Below are positions 1 to 7,100 of a stretch of 14,790 bases of DNA, piece after piece. How positions within the stretch are numbered: position 1 is the stretch's first letter; each line of letters opens with the position of its first letter. A program made the translations under genes and the position numbers. The stretch covers positions 163,765-178,554 of the forward strand of contig CAAAJI010000077.1 of NCBI GenBank assembly GCA_900642245.1. The letters are read 5' to 3'. The notes beneath the pieces are model-generated. The model saw nothing but the letters and a program-made list of their open reading frames with translations, ran no database searches and was not told the origin of the DNA. Origin of the DNA: Fragilaria radians. Taxonomy: Eukaryota; Bacillariophyta; Fragilariophyceae; Fragilariales; Fragilariaceae.

Positions 1-191
1 ATCTATGAATCTAAGACTCACTAATCTTGAAATATCTTCCCCACAGACCCATTTCTCACCAATTTTCTTCTCTCTAAACTAATCTGTTTTCTCACACAAA
101 ACAAATTTCCACTCACCCGGATATTCTTTAACTAACTTAGATTTCCAAATATCCTCCTCTGATTGGTAATTTCTCCACAGCTAAGTGCTCT
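1..191 (-). other. 3' untranslated internal region of the Copia element; no gene seen
   Basis: This AT-rich stretch lies just downstream (element sense) of the RNase H stop. In sense orientation it contains purine-rich runs, such as one near 150-160, that could belong to a polypurine region. No copy of the candidate LTR start (TGTCAAGACA) occurs here, so the LTR boundary is not visible. No coding frame or RNA gene could be recognised. Confidence 0.4.
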
Positions 192-618
192 TCAGGCTTG
201 AAAGGGACAAAATATTGTATTTCCCTTCAAACACCCTTCCTTTTTGTGTCCTTCAGCCAAAATCCAGTTTTGATGCATAATAGTTAAACAGCTCACCTTC
301 TTGGTGATTAGATCAGCTAAGTTTTCCTCTGATTTCACAAACTTAACTTTGATCAAGCCTACATCAATCTGCTCTCTGATGTAATGATACTTGATATCAA
401 TGTGCTTTGTCCTTTTGCTAGAATTCCTGTTTTCCGACAGGAAAATTGTCCCAATGTTGTCTACATTGACGCTAATAGGCATCTTATACTCAATTTGAAG
501 CAATTCTAGGACCTGTGAGATGAATTTCACCTCCCAAACCGTCTAACAGTGCGCCACATTCTCTGATTCAGTGCTTGACAGAGTGACAGTTGGTTATCCG
601 TCTTTCCTCGCAGAGTAT
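192..618 (-). pseudogene. Copia RNase H domain, C-terminal part (3' fragment)
   Basis: The minus frame reads through a VTLSSTESE motif near 565-590, then EVKFISQVLELLQIEYK, VNVDN with the conserved Asp, RTKHIDIKYHYIREQ, and VKFVKSEENLADLITK. This is the characteristic Copia RNase H tail, in which the KHIDI..HYIRE block and the A-D-x-x-T-K end are diagnostic. TAA at 594-596 and TAG at 543-545 interrupt the frame. The domain's first half (SDSDYASD through VPISW) lies on the far side of the insert, at 3418-3534, so the two pieces were contiguous before insertion. The ORF closes at 192. Confidence 0.88.
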
Positions 619-874
619 ACTTTCTACACTCCTCATGTAAATTCTCATTGTTTGGCGGTTTAAACAGCAAACTTGCTGTTTTTTCCAAAAAAAACCCTCT
701 TTTTTTCCGTGCCTATCTCATTATCAAACCTGACAAAGATTTTCAAATTTGAAAGTAGCTAACAGTCTCCCCACTGTAACTCTTATTCTAGAAACACTAC
801 TTGTTTGTTAACCCCACAGTTTCTCTATTCCTCCATTCTTTCTACCTTTTTAAACCCCTAACCACACCCTACAA
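619..874 (+). other. 5' leader of the inserted retroelement
   Basis: This is non-coding, pyrimidine-rich sequence ahead of ORF1. It holds a 9-bp perfect inverted repeat with a 2-nt loop (662-670 pairing with 673-681, core AACAGCAA/TTGCTGTT) followed by a T run. It also has a 14-base palindrome (TTTCAAATTTGAAA, 741-754) and a smaller ACAGT/ACTGT stem at about 762-776. No hammerhead core (CTGATGA with a matching GAAA) was found, although such ribozymes occur in some Penelope-like elements. The C/T-rich run before 875 resembles a eukaryotic leader. Confidence 0.45.
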
Positions 875-2238
875 ATGGACACCTCAGCAACCCCCTCACC
901 ATCGAAATGAGTGCGTTTTGACCATTCAGTTGACACGCCTGGCCCACCGACTGGTACACTAGCAGCCAGGACTAAACAGCTCATTCGTCAAGGGCTAGCG
1001 TCGCTAGACAACACTGTGGTGGCTTACTTCATTTGTTTTCCAACCAAACTTTTTACTAATCGTTTGCGAATTGACCAAAAAGTAAAAGCCATGACCAAAC
1101 TAGGCACACAACACATACCTTTGAGCCTGCGATTCAAGCTTTCATTGGACAGTAGCATCCAAGTTAAGTCGACAACGGAATTCAAGGAACTCAATGCTTC
1201 TTTTGATACCGCTTATCAACCTTTCAGTCTACCAGCAAACTAATCTTTAAGTCGGTCCTGCAACTAGAAATTGACACCATCGCCGACGACTCTATCTCAA
1301 CTTTTTTACAATTTTGTGACAGTCTCGTTGATTACTTTACTTTCATGGAGAAGCGCGCGGGCCCGCTCTCCGCTATGTGTAAGCATGCGATAGCAACTTC
1401 ACTCATCTGTACAGCCCTCTTCCGCATTGACAACGAGTCTTTTCTTCACGCAATCGACACAAGATATACTACCAACATATCTATGCAATCAGAGGATTCC
1501 TCTTTGCACTCCGAAACAGACTCCCTAAACTCCGATAACATCTCAATGGATTCCAGTATTTTGTCACATCAAGCCAATACTTTGCATCCAAATGTTGATT
1601 TCTCCGCAATCTCTAACAAAGTCGCCCATGTCATAAATGCCAGTGTTAAAACCCCATTTCAAGCCTATAATGATTTTGCCTACTCTGCAACGTTTAAAAG
1701 AAGCCTTTCCAAGTTCGTTGCACATGAGATTTCGAAGACTCAATCCGAGGATACTATCCCGTTCATTAACAATTTGCAATTGGATGACAATACCACCTTG
1801 AAGCAAATAGTAGATACTGCCCTACAACAGCAGAAGCGTTCTCTTCAAAAGAAACATCAACATCTTGAGACCCAAGTGAAATCGCTTACTAAACAACTCT
1901 CTACTTTGACGGATTCAAAAAACTTAACAAGGGGAGGCCCTGTACGCCCCTCCCGAACATCTCCAAAGCGTACTACAGAAAGCCCAAACCCCTCATTGCG
2001 GCAACAAACACACTCACAATCCACAACACCTCATCAGCATGGCCGACGTGTAAGTCCAAGTCCTACACCCGGACAGACACAACAACAACGTCAACCTCAC
2101 CCTTTAAACTCACAAAGAGGCACAGCGAAATCATCCAAAAGCCCAAACCAACGCTCAAGACCTATAACAAAATCAAAAAGCCCAAATCCAAAGCATCGGC
2201 AGCGCAAATCCTCTGGGCCAAACCAAAAGAACAATTAA
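875..2238 (+). pseudogene. Gag-like ORF1 of the inserted element, frameshifted
   Basis: The reading frame opens with ATG at 875, meets an in-frame TGA at 908-910 (codon 12), continues to 1241-1243, and resumes in another frame that runs to TAA at 2236-2238. A block near 1105-1215 (IPLSLRFKLSLDSS, then TTEFKELNASFD) resembles ORF1 proteins I associate with diatom RT elements; this is memory, not a search. A Gln/Lys-rich heptad stretch at about 1822-1920 (LQQQKRSLQKKHQHLETQV) looks like a coiled coil. The C-terminal 100 residues are strongly basic and low in complexity, with repeated S-P-N-P/Q units, as expected of a nucleic-acid-binding ORF1. I see no CCHC knuckle. It lies directly upstream of the RT ORF. 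Confidence 0.6.
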
Positions 2239-2255
2239 CTCTGCGTAACCCTTGA

Positions 2256-3417
2256 CAACGTGCACGCAAGAGTTGTCGCATCCTGCTTTGTAGGAAACAG
2301 AAACAACTAGCGAGAGCTTTTGCAATTGCTGAACATGCAATGCCAAAAACACCACCATTACCCTATGTCAAAACATCATATGACAATAGACATTTCTTAC
2401 TTTTTGATCATCCCGTACAAAAGTTACAAGATAAAGCCCGGTTCTTACTGCACCTCCCAATGCGTATTTTGAACCTCTTACCGCAGACCCTCAGCGCCCA
2501 TAACCTGAGCACCCACCCGGTTCCTCCAGCCTATAAGATCCTACTGGGTCTCGGACTGAAATTTTGCCTTACCCCAAAAGAGGCATCATGCAACGAAACG
2601 ATAAAGCTTTGAACCGCTTCACTAATGACATTTATAGGAAACACATTTTTGGTACAAACGATATCTTCAATGTTAAGCTTTATTGCCAAACTAACTATAA
2701 ATTTTCCACCCGACAAGTCTCCCCCTCAGTTGTAACAAGATGCAAGCAATTTCGTAAAAAAATGTTCCAACTGTTTTCTCAATCTTTTAATAAACCAATC
2801 GCACCCAATTTATCAACTTCCCAACGACACGCACTTCAATGGTTTAAACAATCAAATACCACGTTGGTGATCAAAACAGACAAAACCTTGGGACCAGCAA
2901 TTGTGGACCGTGATAACTATTTGTCACATGCATTCAGGCATTTATTGAATACAGACATTTACACTCGTCTCAGCAAAGATTCAGCCTTTCTGCATTTACA
3001 ATCAATATACAGCGATAATACATCATTTCTGGCTACGTTTCAAAACATTTTTATCAGAATTTGATTTAAAGTACCTCAAAGCAATGTTAAAGAAATTCAA
3101 AAACCTCAATATGGCATCGCTTCAAATCGCTAAATTCTATCTGCTCTATAAAATCCACAAAACGCCACTAACTACGCGTCCAATGGCCGTATCCGGATCT
3201 ATCTTAGAAGGTATCGGTAAATGGGTTGATTCACACCTGCAACCCATCTGCTGCCTCCTACCAACCTTTCTTAGCAGCTCCCTAGACTTGGTTCAAGATC
3301 TGCATACGATTTCCCCTTCCTGGTTCCGTACAAACCCGACCTTTCGGTTCCTTAAAGCTGACGCGGTCTCGATGTATACTAACATCAATACACACCACGC
3401 ATTAAGTCAGTTTGGTC
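2256..3417 (+). pseudogene. Penelope-like reverse transcriptase ORF2, N-terminal part only, two frameshifts
   Basis: The RT is spread over three frame segments: 2256 to about 2573 (with an ATG at 2340), about 2573 to 3040, and about 3040 to 3417. In order they show LLGLGLKFCLTPK, TLVIKTDKTLGPAIVDRDNY followed by LLNTDIYTRL, FYLLYKIHKTP with TRPMAVSGS, and FLKADAVSMYTNINT. The last is RT motif A with its catalytic Asp. The K-x-D-K-x-x-G-x-x-x-V, Y-x-x-x-K-I-H-K and D-x-V-S-x-Y-T-N-I patterns are characteristic of Penelope-like and related RTs. Nothing after motif A is present because Copia sequence begins at 3418. The open frame to 3506 is read through antisense Copia and is not part of the protein. 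Confidence 0.78.
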
Positions 3418-3534
3418 CCAGGAAATTGGAACACCTGACACTAGGATTACCATCCCAGTCACACTCTTCCTCTGCTCCTTGTCACTCGCATAGTCACTAT
3501 CACTAAAAGCCTCAACTTCCCATGGTTTTCATCA
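3418..3534 (-). pseudogene. Copia RNase H domain, N-terminal part
   Basis: In minus sense the frame reads KPWEVEAFSDSDYASDKEQR, then KSVTGMVILVSGVPISW, and stops making Copia sense right after the Trp. SDSDYASD holds the first RNase H catalytic Asp, and GVPISW is the usual strand before VTLSS. The VTLSS half resumes at about 565-618. This split domain is the evidence that fixes the insertion point to within a few bases. Confidence 0.85.
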
Positions 3535-4185
3535 GAAAATTTAATATTTCAAGCTCAAATTTTTCATATTTTGGACAAATTGCATCAATCAATTCCTTGA
3601 CATGTCAAGGGGCTGCACCATCCATGACTTTGGGGAATTCGCAAACAAAATTGCCCAAAAATAATGTTGAAGACCTTTCCCAGCCTCTGGATTGTGTCCT
3701 CCATGAGCCCTTCCTCACCTGCAATGATTGCATCATCCACATAGATGCACAGCATGCAGAACCCTTGCTTCTTGGACCTGAGGAACACACAAGGGTAAAT
3801 ATAGTTCTTCTTGAAGCCAAGATTAACAATTTCCACTTCAAACTTCCTGTTCCACTGCCTGGCAGCTTGAACCAGCCCATAGAGGTACTTTTTCAACTTC
3901 AGGACTCGATTTTCCTCTCCTTTTTGGCTTCTGGGACTTCTCAAATCCATCTGGGATCTTCATATAGATGTCTTCATCTCTAAATCCCCATGCAGAAGAC
4001 CACGCTTTGAGCTTCAATTTTGCAACTAGAAGCAAAATCAGGCAAAAGCTTGAGTCGTCAACCACTGGGGAATAGTTTTCAAAGAAGTCTATGCCAAGGA
4101 TTTGGGGAATAGCCCAAAGCAACCAATGAGGCCCTGAAAACGCCATTTTGCTTCTCCTGGAACACCCATTTATTCCCAATTAACT
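3535..4185 (-). pseudogene. Copia reverse transcriptase remnant
   Basis: From high to low coordinates the minus strand shows KLIGNKWVFQEKQNG and RASLVALGYS (about 4110-4180), a frameshift near 4107, then IDFFENYSPVVDDSSF, then EDIYMKIPDGF, a second frameshift near 3935-3960, KKYLYGLVQAARQW, and CIYVDDAIIAG at about 3735 with the catalytic YVDD. Copia RTs carry a D-V-x-T-A-F-L-x-G block (motif A Asp) just before EDIYM. Here only a few residues (SSAWGFRD) lie in that place, so a short deletion has removed motif A. Sequence between the thumb (about 3600) and the RNase H start is shorter than in intact elements, which implies another deletion. Confidence 0.87.
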
Positions 4186-4567
4186 TCCTGCCTTCTGGGA
4201 TTGACTTTTGGTCCATGACTTCCTTCCAAACTCCCCTCTTCTCTATGCTGGCAATCTACTTTTGTATTCCTTCTTGCCATAATTTCCTCTTTGCCTCATT
4301 TGGATATTATAAGCCTCCTTGAAGCTCTGTGGGTCCCCAATTTCGAAATTGGCTGCCATGAAGTTCCCTTCCTTGCCTTCATCATCAAAAGAGCTGGAAC
4401 TTTCCTCTAGAACATCCAAGAAAGCTCTGCTCCTTGTAATAATCCGACTTGGCTCGATTTTGGGGCTTCCATGACCTGAATAGTCCTCTCTTCCCCCCTG
4501 TATGTGATGAAATCTTCATGTTCTCTAAGTTCTTTTCTCCTGCCACTTTGAAGTATTCTCCAAAAGT
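4186..4567 (-). pseudogene. Copia linker between integrase and reverse transcriptase, eroded
   Basis: This stretch lies between the integrase C-terminal block and the RT. In minus sense short plausible pieces occur (DEGKEGNFMAANFEIGDPQS, then a rgEFGRKSW-like start of the RT region), which suits the acidic, variable linker seen between IN and RT in Copia polyproteins. The frames are broken and no catalytic motif is expected here. No independent gene was seen. Confidence 0.6.
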
Positions 4568-5252
4568 TCAACCCAGCCATCTCACATTTCTAGTGATCAT
4601 AATGGTCTTGTTCCTCAAATTGAAAACCCTGTAGGCATCTTGAGGATGATGGTCTTCATAGCCAACAATGATGCATTCATTGCCTTTGTTGTTCAACTTT
4701 TCATGGTGTGCTTGGGTCCTTGTGATCTTGATCCCAACTTTCCCAAAAATCCTAAGATGTATTCCAACTTTTGGCTTCCTTCCGTGAAACAGCGCATACT
4801 CTATCCTTAGAAAAAAAAACTTTTGTTTGGTCCTTAGCCTTTAGTTTCTTGATGAGAATGATCATTTCTCTCACCATATCACTCTTCCTTCTGGTGAAGA
4901 TGCTCCACTTCATTTTCGAAAACTGGTCTTGTACCAGAACTCAGATATTCCTCTTACTAAGAATCTCTTGCTTGATAAAGCTGATATCCATCAGTAGGCG
5001 CTCCCCTGGAGTCTTTGAGACACTCTCTGACACCTTCTTGATGTTCTTCTTCCCAACTTTAGCTAGAATGCAGTTCTCACAGTGTTTGAGACATCCTGTG
5101 AGCAGCAGACCCAATTCTTTTGCTGTCAACCTTGTAGTATTGATTGAGAGATGCCCAAACATCCCGTGATAGGTTACCAGATTCATCTCCTTCCTCTGTG
5201 AGGTCACCAATTCTCTTTCTTCCTTTGGTTTCACCTTTGCAGCAATAAAAAA
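4568..5252 (-). pseudogene. Copia integrase (HHCC zinc finger and core), core internally deleted
   Basis: The frame after the T7 run holds TYHGMFGHLSINTTRL and CLKHCENC, the H-x-H plus C-x-x-C pre-integrase zinc finger. LLMDIS follows, where the Asp is the first catalytic residue of the DDE triad. TGA at 4941-4943 sits where a Trp is expected before VLVQDQFSKMKWS. The next block (KKLKAKDQ) runs into a 9-base A/T homopolymer at 4811-4819. Sense then resumes in another frame with EYALFHGRKPKVG and LRIFGKVG, ending at NVRWLG and TGA (4568-4570). The second Asp (DN-G-E block) and catalytic Glu segment are missing, so roughly 100 residues have been deleted at about 4800-4820. Confidence 0.85.
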
Positions 5253-5715
5253 ATTGGGTCCCATCGGCACTTTTTTGTGAAGTACACATTGTGCTTACCT
5301 TTTGTGTGGAGACCAGAGATGTTCCTTCAGGATGAAGACTTGCAAACTTCTGAATTGCCATCATGAAGCGGAAGAGGTTAATCTTCATTTCTGGGATGGA
5401 CTTCACATCTTCCAGGATCACCTCAGTTGGATCTTCACCCTTTTCTCCCTCAAATTTGACTCTGAGCTTACCAGTTTTCTCAACCCTGATGCTTCTCCCA
5501 TCTCCCACAATGATCTTCTGGTTGCTTGGTTTTGTATCAAACAAACCAATTTTGCAAAGGGTGATGTGGCTTGTGGCACTAGAATCACCTACCCACAGAT
5601 TTGTAGATATCTGTTGGTCTTCAGCACCAATGAGAGCAATTGCATTTGTCCGGGTAACATTTGCACTTTCCTGTCCTTCCCTGCCTTGGTTGGACCTCTT
5701 CTTGGGGCAATCTCA
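5253..5715 (-). pseudogene. Copia aspartic protease region
   Basis: In the same frame as gag, downstream of the second zinc knuckle, the minus strand reads LWVGDSSATSHIT. This corresponds to the Copia protease active site W-x-x-D-S-G-A-T-x-H, with Ser in place of Gly. It continues through IIVGDGRSIRVEKTGKLRVK and EVILEDVKSIPEMKINLFR, the flap and the later strands typical of this retropepsin. It ends at a run of seven T (A7 at 5247-5253 on the plus strand) where the frame changes to the integrase frame. Confidence 0.87.
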
Positions 5716-6708
5716 GGCAACATGTCCCACCTTGTGACAAAATTGGCATGTGAACTCACCACTTCTTCTGTTGGAAGAACCACTGCGAGTCTGCTCAGAA
5801 CCTTGATTCTTCATCTGCCCAAGCCTTTCTTGACATTTGGACACCTTGTGGCCATAAATTCCAGAATAAGTACAGTTCACTTTGTACTTCTGAAAACTTA
5901 CCAGAGCCTTTTTATTCTCCTTGAAAGTCTTGCTGATCCTTTCAAATTTTACTCTCAACCTCTCTCTTACCCATTCAAGAGTCCCTGTGTCTATCTCCAA
6001 CTCATTTTCTGTTCATTTGATGGTTGTTTTGTATTCTCTGGGCAAGTTATGGATGATATGAATGATCAAATCCATTTCAGAGACCTTGTGTCCAAGAATC
6101 TCAAGCCTCCACTTCAAGGTCTCCAAGCCTTGTATCCAAATGTTGTCCAATCTAGACTCCACAAACTCCCTCTTTGTCTTGATGAGGTTGGATTTCTTTG
6201 TTGGAGCAAATTTTTGCTCTGAATTTGTCCAGACTAACCTCACATCACCCTCAGGCATCAATTCAGACTGACTTGAGTCTACTAGGCCCAAACAAACATC
6301 ATTTTTGCTGTTGATCAACAATTCAGCAAAAGCAAAATTGTTTTCTGCATGGTCTTGATGAGGTTAGATTTGGTTGAATTTCTGCACCAAATTTGTCCAA
6401 GCCAACCTCGCATCTCCCTCTGGCATCAATTCAGACTGACTTGTGTCCACCAGGCCCAAGCACACATCATTTTTGCTGCTGATCAACAATTCAGCAAAAG
6501 CAAAATTGTTTTCTGCATAATTTTGGCATACCCTTGCTACCTTTTGTTGGGACAATCTCCAATCAGATCTCTATACCCTCTGAGTCTAGACTTTGCAAGG
6601 AAGGTGATGCTCCACCATTCCCAATCCTTCTTCTCCCAAGAAAATTTTGAATCTTCAGCTGTGTCTCTATTTTCGGTTTTGTTCTTTGTCCAAATTGTAC
6701 TATTTTGT
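5713..6708 (-). pseudogene. Copia gag with zinc knuckles, broken
   Basis: The N-terminal part (about 6540-6690) reads FSWEKKDWEWWSITFLAKSR and RGYRDLIGD, a recognisable Copia gag (UBN2-type) start, closed by TAG at 6537-6539. The rest runs in another frame from 6564 down, with a stop in the duplication joint (about 6355), TGA at 6013-6015 and TGA at 5713-5715. CTYSGIYGHKVSKC near 5870 is a CCHC knuckle whose second Cys has become Ser. A second knuckle, CQFCHKVGHVA, is interrupted by the TGA at 5713-5715 where Arg usually precedes D-C-P. In an intact element gag packages the RNA into virus-like particles; this copy cannot make it. Confidence 0.85.
6178..6518 (-). repeat. Imperfect tandem duplication within gag (two units of about 165-175 bp)
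   Basis: Unit A (6178-6350) and unit B (6354-6518) both start with CTTGATGAGGTT and end with TTTTCTGCAT. The offset is 176 at the start and 168 at the end, so about 8 bases of indel separate them. Across the last 97 bases I count six differences. Both encode the same gag segment (SKNDVCLGLVD, SQSELMPEGD). Only one copy is expected in a normal gag, so this is a local duplication. Confidence 0.9.
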
Positions 6709-6709
6709 T

Positions 6710-6717
6710 CATAACCC
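6710..6717 (-). other. Candidate primer binding site (initiator tRNA-Met anticodon type)
   Basis: The element-sense octamer GGGTTATG lies one base after a CA dinucleotide that would close the LTR. It is complementary to the CATAACCC of the anticodon arm of eukaryotic initiator tRNA-Met. Copia elements are known to prime from an internally cleaved initiator tRNA half rather than from the 3' CCA end. The match is short, so the call rests on position plus sequence. Confidence 0.45.
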
Positions 6718-6718
6718 T

Positions 6719-6860
6719 TGCAGCCAATTCAAAAGCAATATTGAGGACCAGGGTGAAAATACAAGTATTGTGTTCTACGTATTTCTGTAAGCAGGGATTG
6801 CTGGGAGAAAAGGGAAACAAGAGTAAGAGAGAAGTTATACAAGAACATGCTGTCTTGACA
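6719..6860 (-). repeat. Candidate 5' LTR of the Copia element (142 bp)
   Basis: In sense orientation it begins TGTCAAGACA and ends GGCTGCA, giving the TG...CA termini of LTRs, and it lies directly before the putative primer binding site and gag. It contains a TATA-like GTATAAC and a long pyrimidine tract. The second LTR is not in the window, so identity between LTRs cannot be tested. A possible 5-bp target duplication (AGGTA in sense) lies outside the TG end. The size is at the small end for Copia LTRs. Confidence 0.45.
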
Positions 6861-7100
6861 TACCTTTTCTTGACCTTTAATAGGTGTCTGGAGTAACCAA
6901 ACAGAGATAGGAGAAAAAACACTCTAAAGAGCTATGAAAATTCAAAAAGTACTTACGATGAGCCACGGGCAGACCTTCAACTATGTTTATTTTCTTTTTG
7001 GGTTGCCAACCAAACAGCTTCATTATGGACTGAGATAATGAAGATTTTTCCCACCTGTCGTAATTGATTACTTTATCGGTTTCTTGCCAGCCTTGAGAAT
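6861..7100 (+). promoter_or_regulatory. EFTUD2 upstream region and 5' UTR
   Basis: These 240 bases separate the Copia LTR end from the EFTUD2 ATG, and any EFTUD2 core promoter not displaced by the transposon should be here or inside the LTR. I see no clear TATA box. A TTCTTGCCAG run just before the ATG (about 7080-7090) resembles a 3' splice site, so a 5' UTR intron is possible. On the opposite strand a short candidate coding exon lies at 6957-7023. Confidence 0.4.
6957..7023 (-). other. Possible first exon of a divergent host gene, cut off by the Copia LTR
   Basis: On the minus strand an ATG at 7023 opens a 22-codon stretch (MKLFGWQPKKKINIVEGL...) ending at a strong donor-like GTAAGT (6956 downward). 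A pyrimidine-rich run and CAG follow at 6888-6890, and the presumed LTR starts 27 bases further on. The 69-nt interval is close to the 66-nt EFTUD2 intron. However, splicing here leads to a TAA within three codons, and the 69 nt contain no stop, so a chance ORF remains plausible. The protein is not recognised. Confidence 0.25.

Larger units (their letters stand above)
619..3417 (+). mobile_element. 3'-truncated two-ORF retroelement (Penelope-like RT) inserted in the Copia RNase H
   Basis: The boundaries are set by where Copia RNase H coding sense breaks off (about 619 on the left, 3417-3418 on the right). The insert has a pyrimidine-rich leader, a gag-like ORF1 (875-2238) and an RT ORF2 (about 2256-3417), both on the plus strand. 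ORF2 ends abruptly after RT motif A, so the YxDD motif, thumb, any endonuclease and the 3' UTR are missing. I see no clear target-site duplication comparing the flanks ending CAGAGTA and starting CCAGGAAA. Both ORFs carry frameshifts, so it is a dead fragment. Assignment to Penelope-like elements rests on RT motif style, and a related non-LTR clade is possible. Confidence 0.75.
1..6860 (-). mobile_element. Degenerate Ty1/copia-type LTR retrotransposon, interrupted by a second element
   Basis: On the minus strand, Copia domains appear in canonical order: gag, zinc knuckles, aspartic protease, pre-integrase HHCC zinc finger, integrase, reverse transcriptase with YVDD, and RNase H. This order (integrase before RT) defines Ty1/copia. 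The element occupies 3418-6860 and about 1-618; the stretch between is a plus-strand insert. The 3' LTR was not found in bases 1-191, so it either lies outside the window or is lost. In-frame stops lie at 6537-6539, 6013-6015, 5713-5715, 4941-4943, 4568-4570, 594-596 and 543-545. There are also several frameshifts and deletions, so the copy cannot be autonomous. Wording of motifs such as SDSDYASD and VPISW resembles diatom CoDi elements; that family assignment is from memory and is inference. Confidence 0.9.

Noticed and set aside
3522..3983. 153-codon plus-strand frame
   Set aside because: It is antisense to the Copia RT that carries YVDD.
4941..6015. TGA recoded as a sense codon
   Set aside because: EFTUD2 terminates with TGA and the TGAs occur among frameshifts and other stops in a dead element.
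5302..6222. 306-codon plus-strand open frame
   Set aside because: It is antisense to Copia gag-protease coding sequence, has no recognisable domain and is a shadow of the minus-strand element.
6801..6863. Apparent second 63-nt intron (GTATGT...CCCAG) on the minus strand upstream of gag
   Set aside because: These bases are better explained as the 5' part of the Copia LTR with its pyrimidine tract, and no coding frame joins across it.
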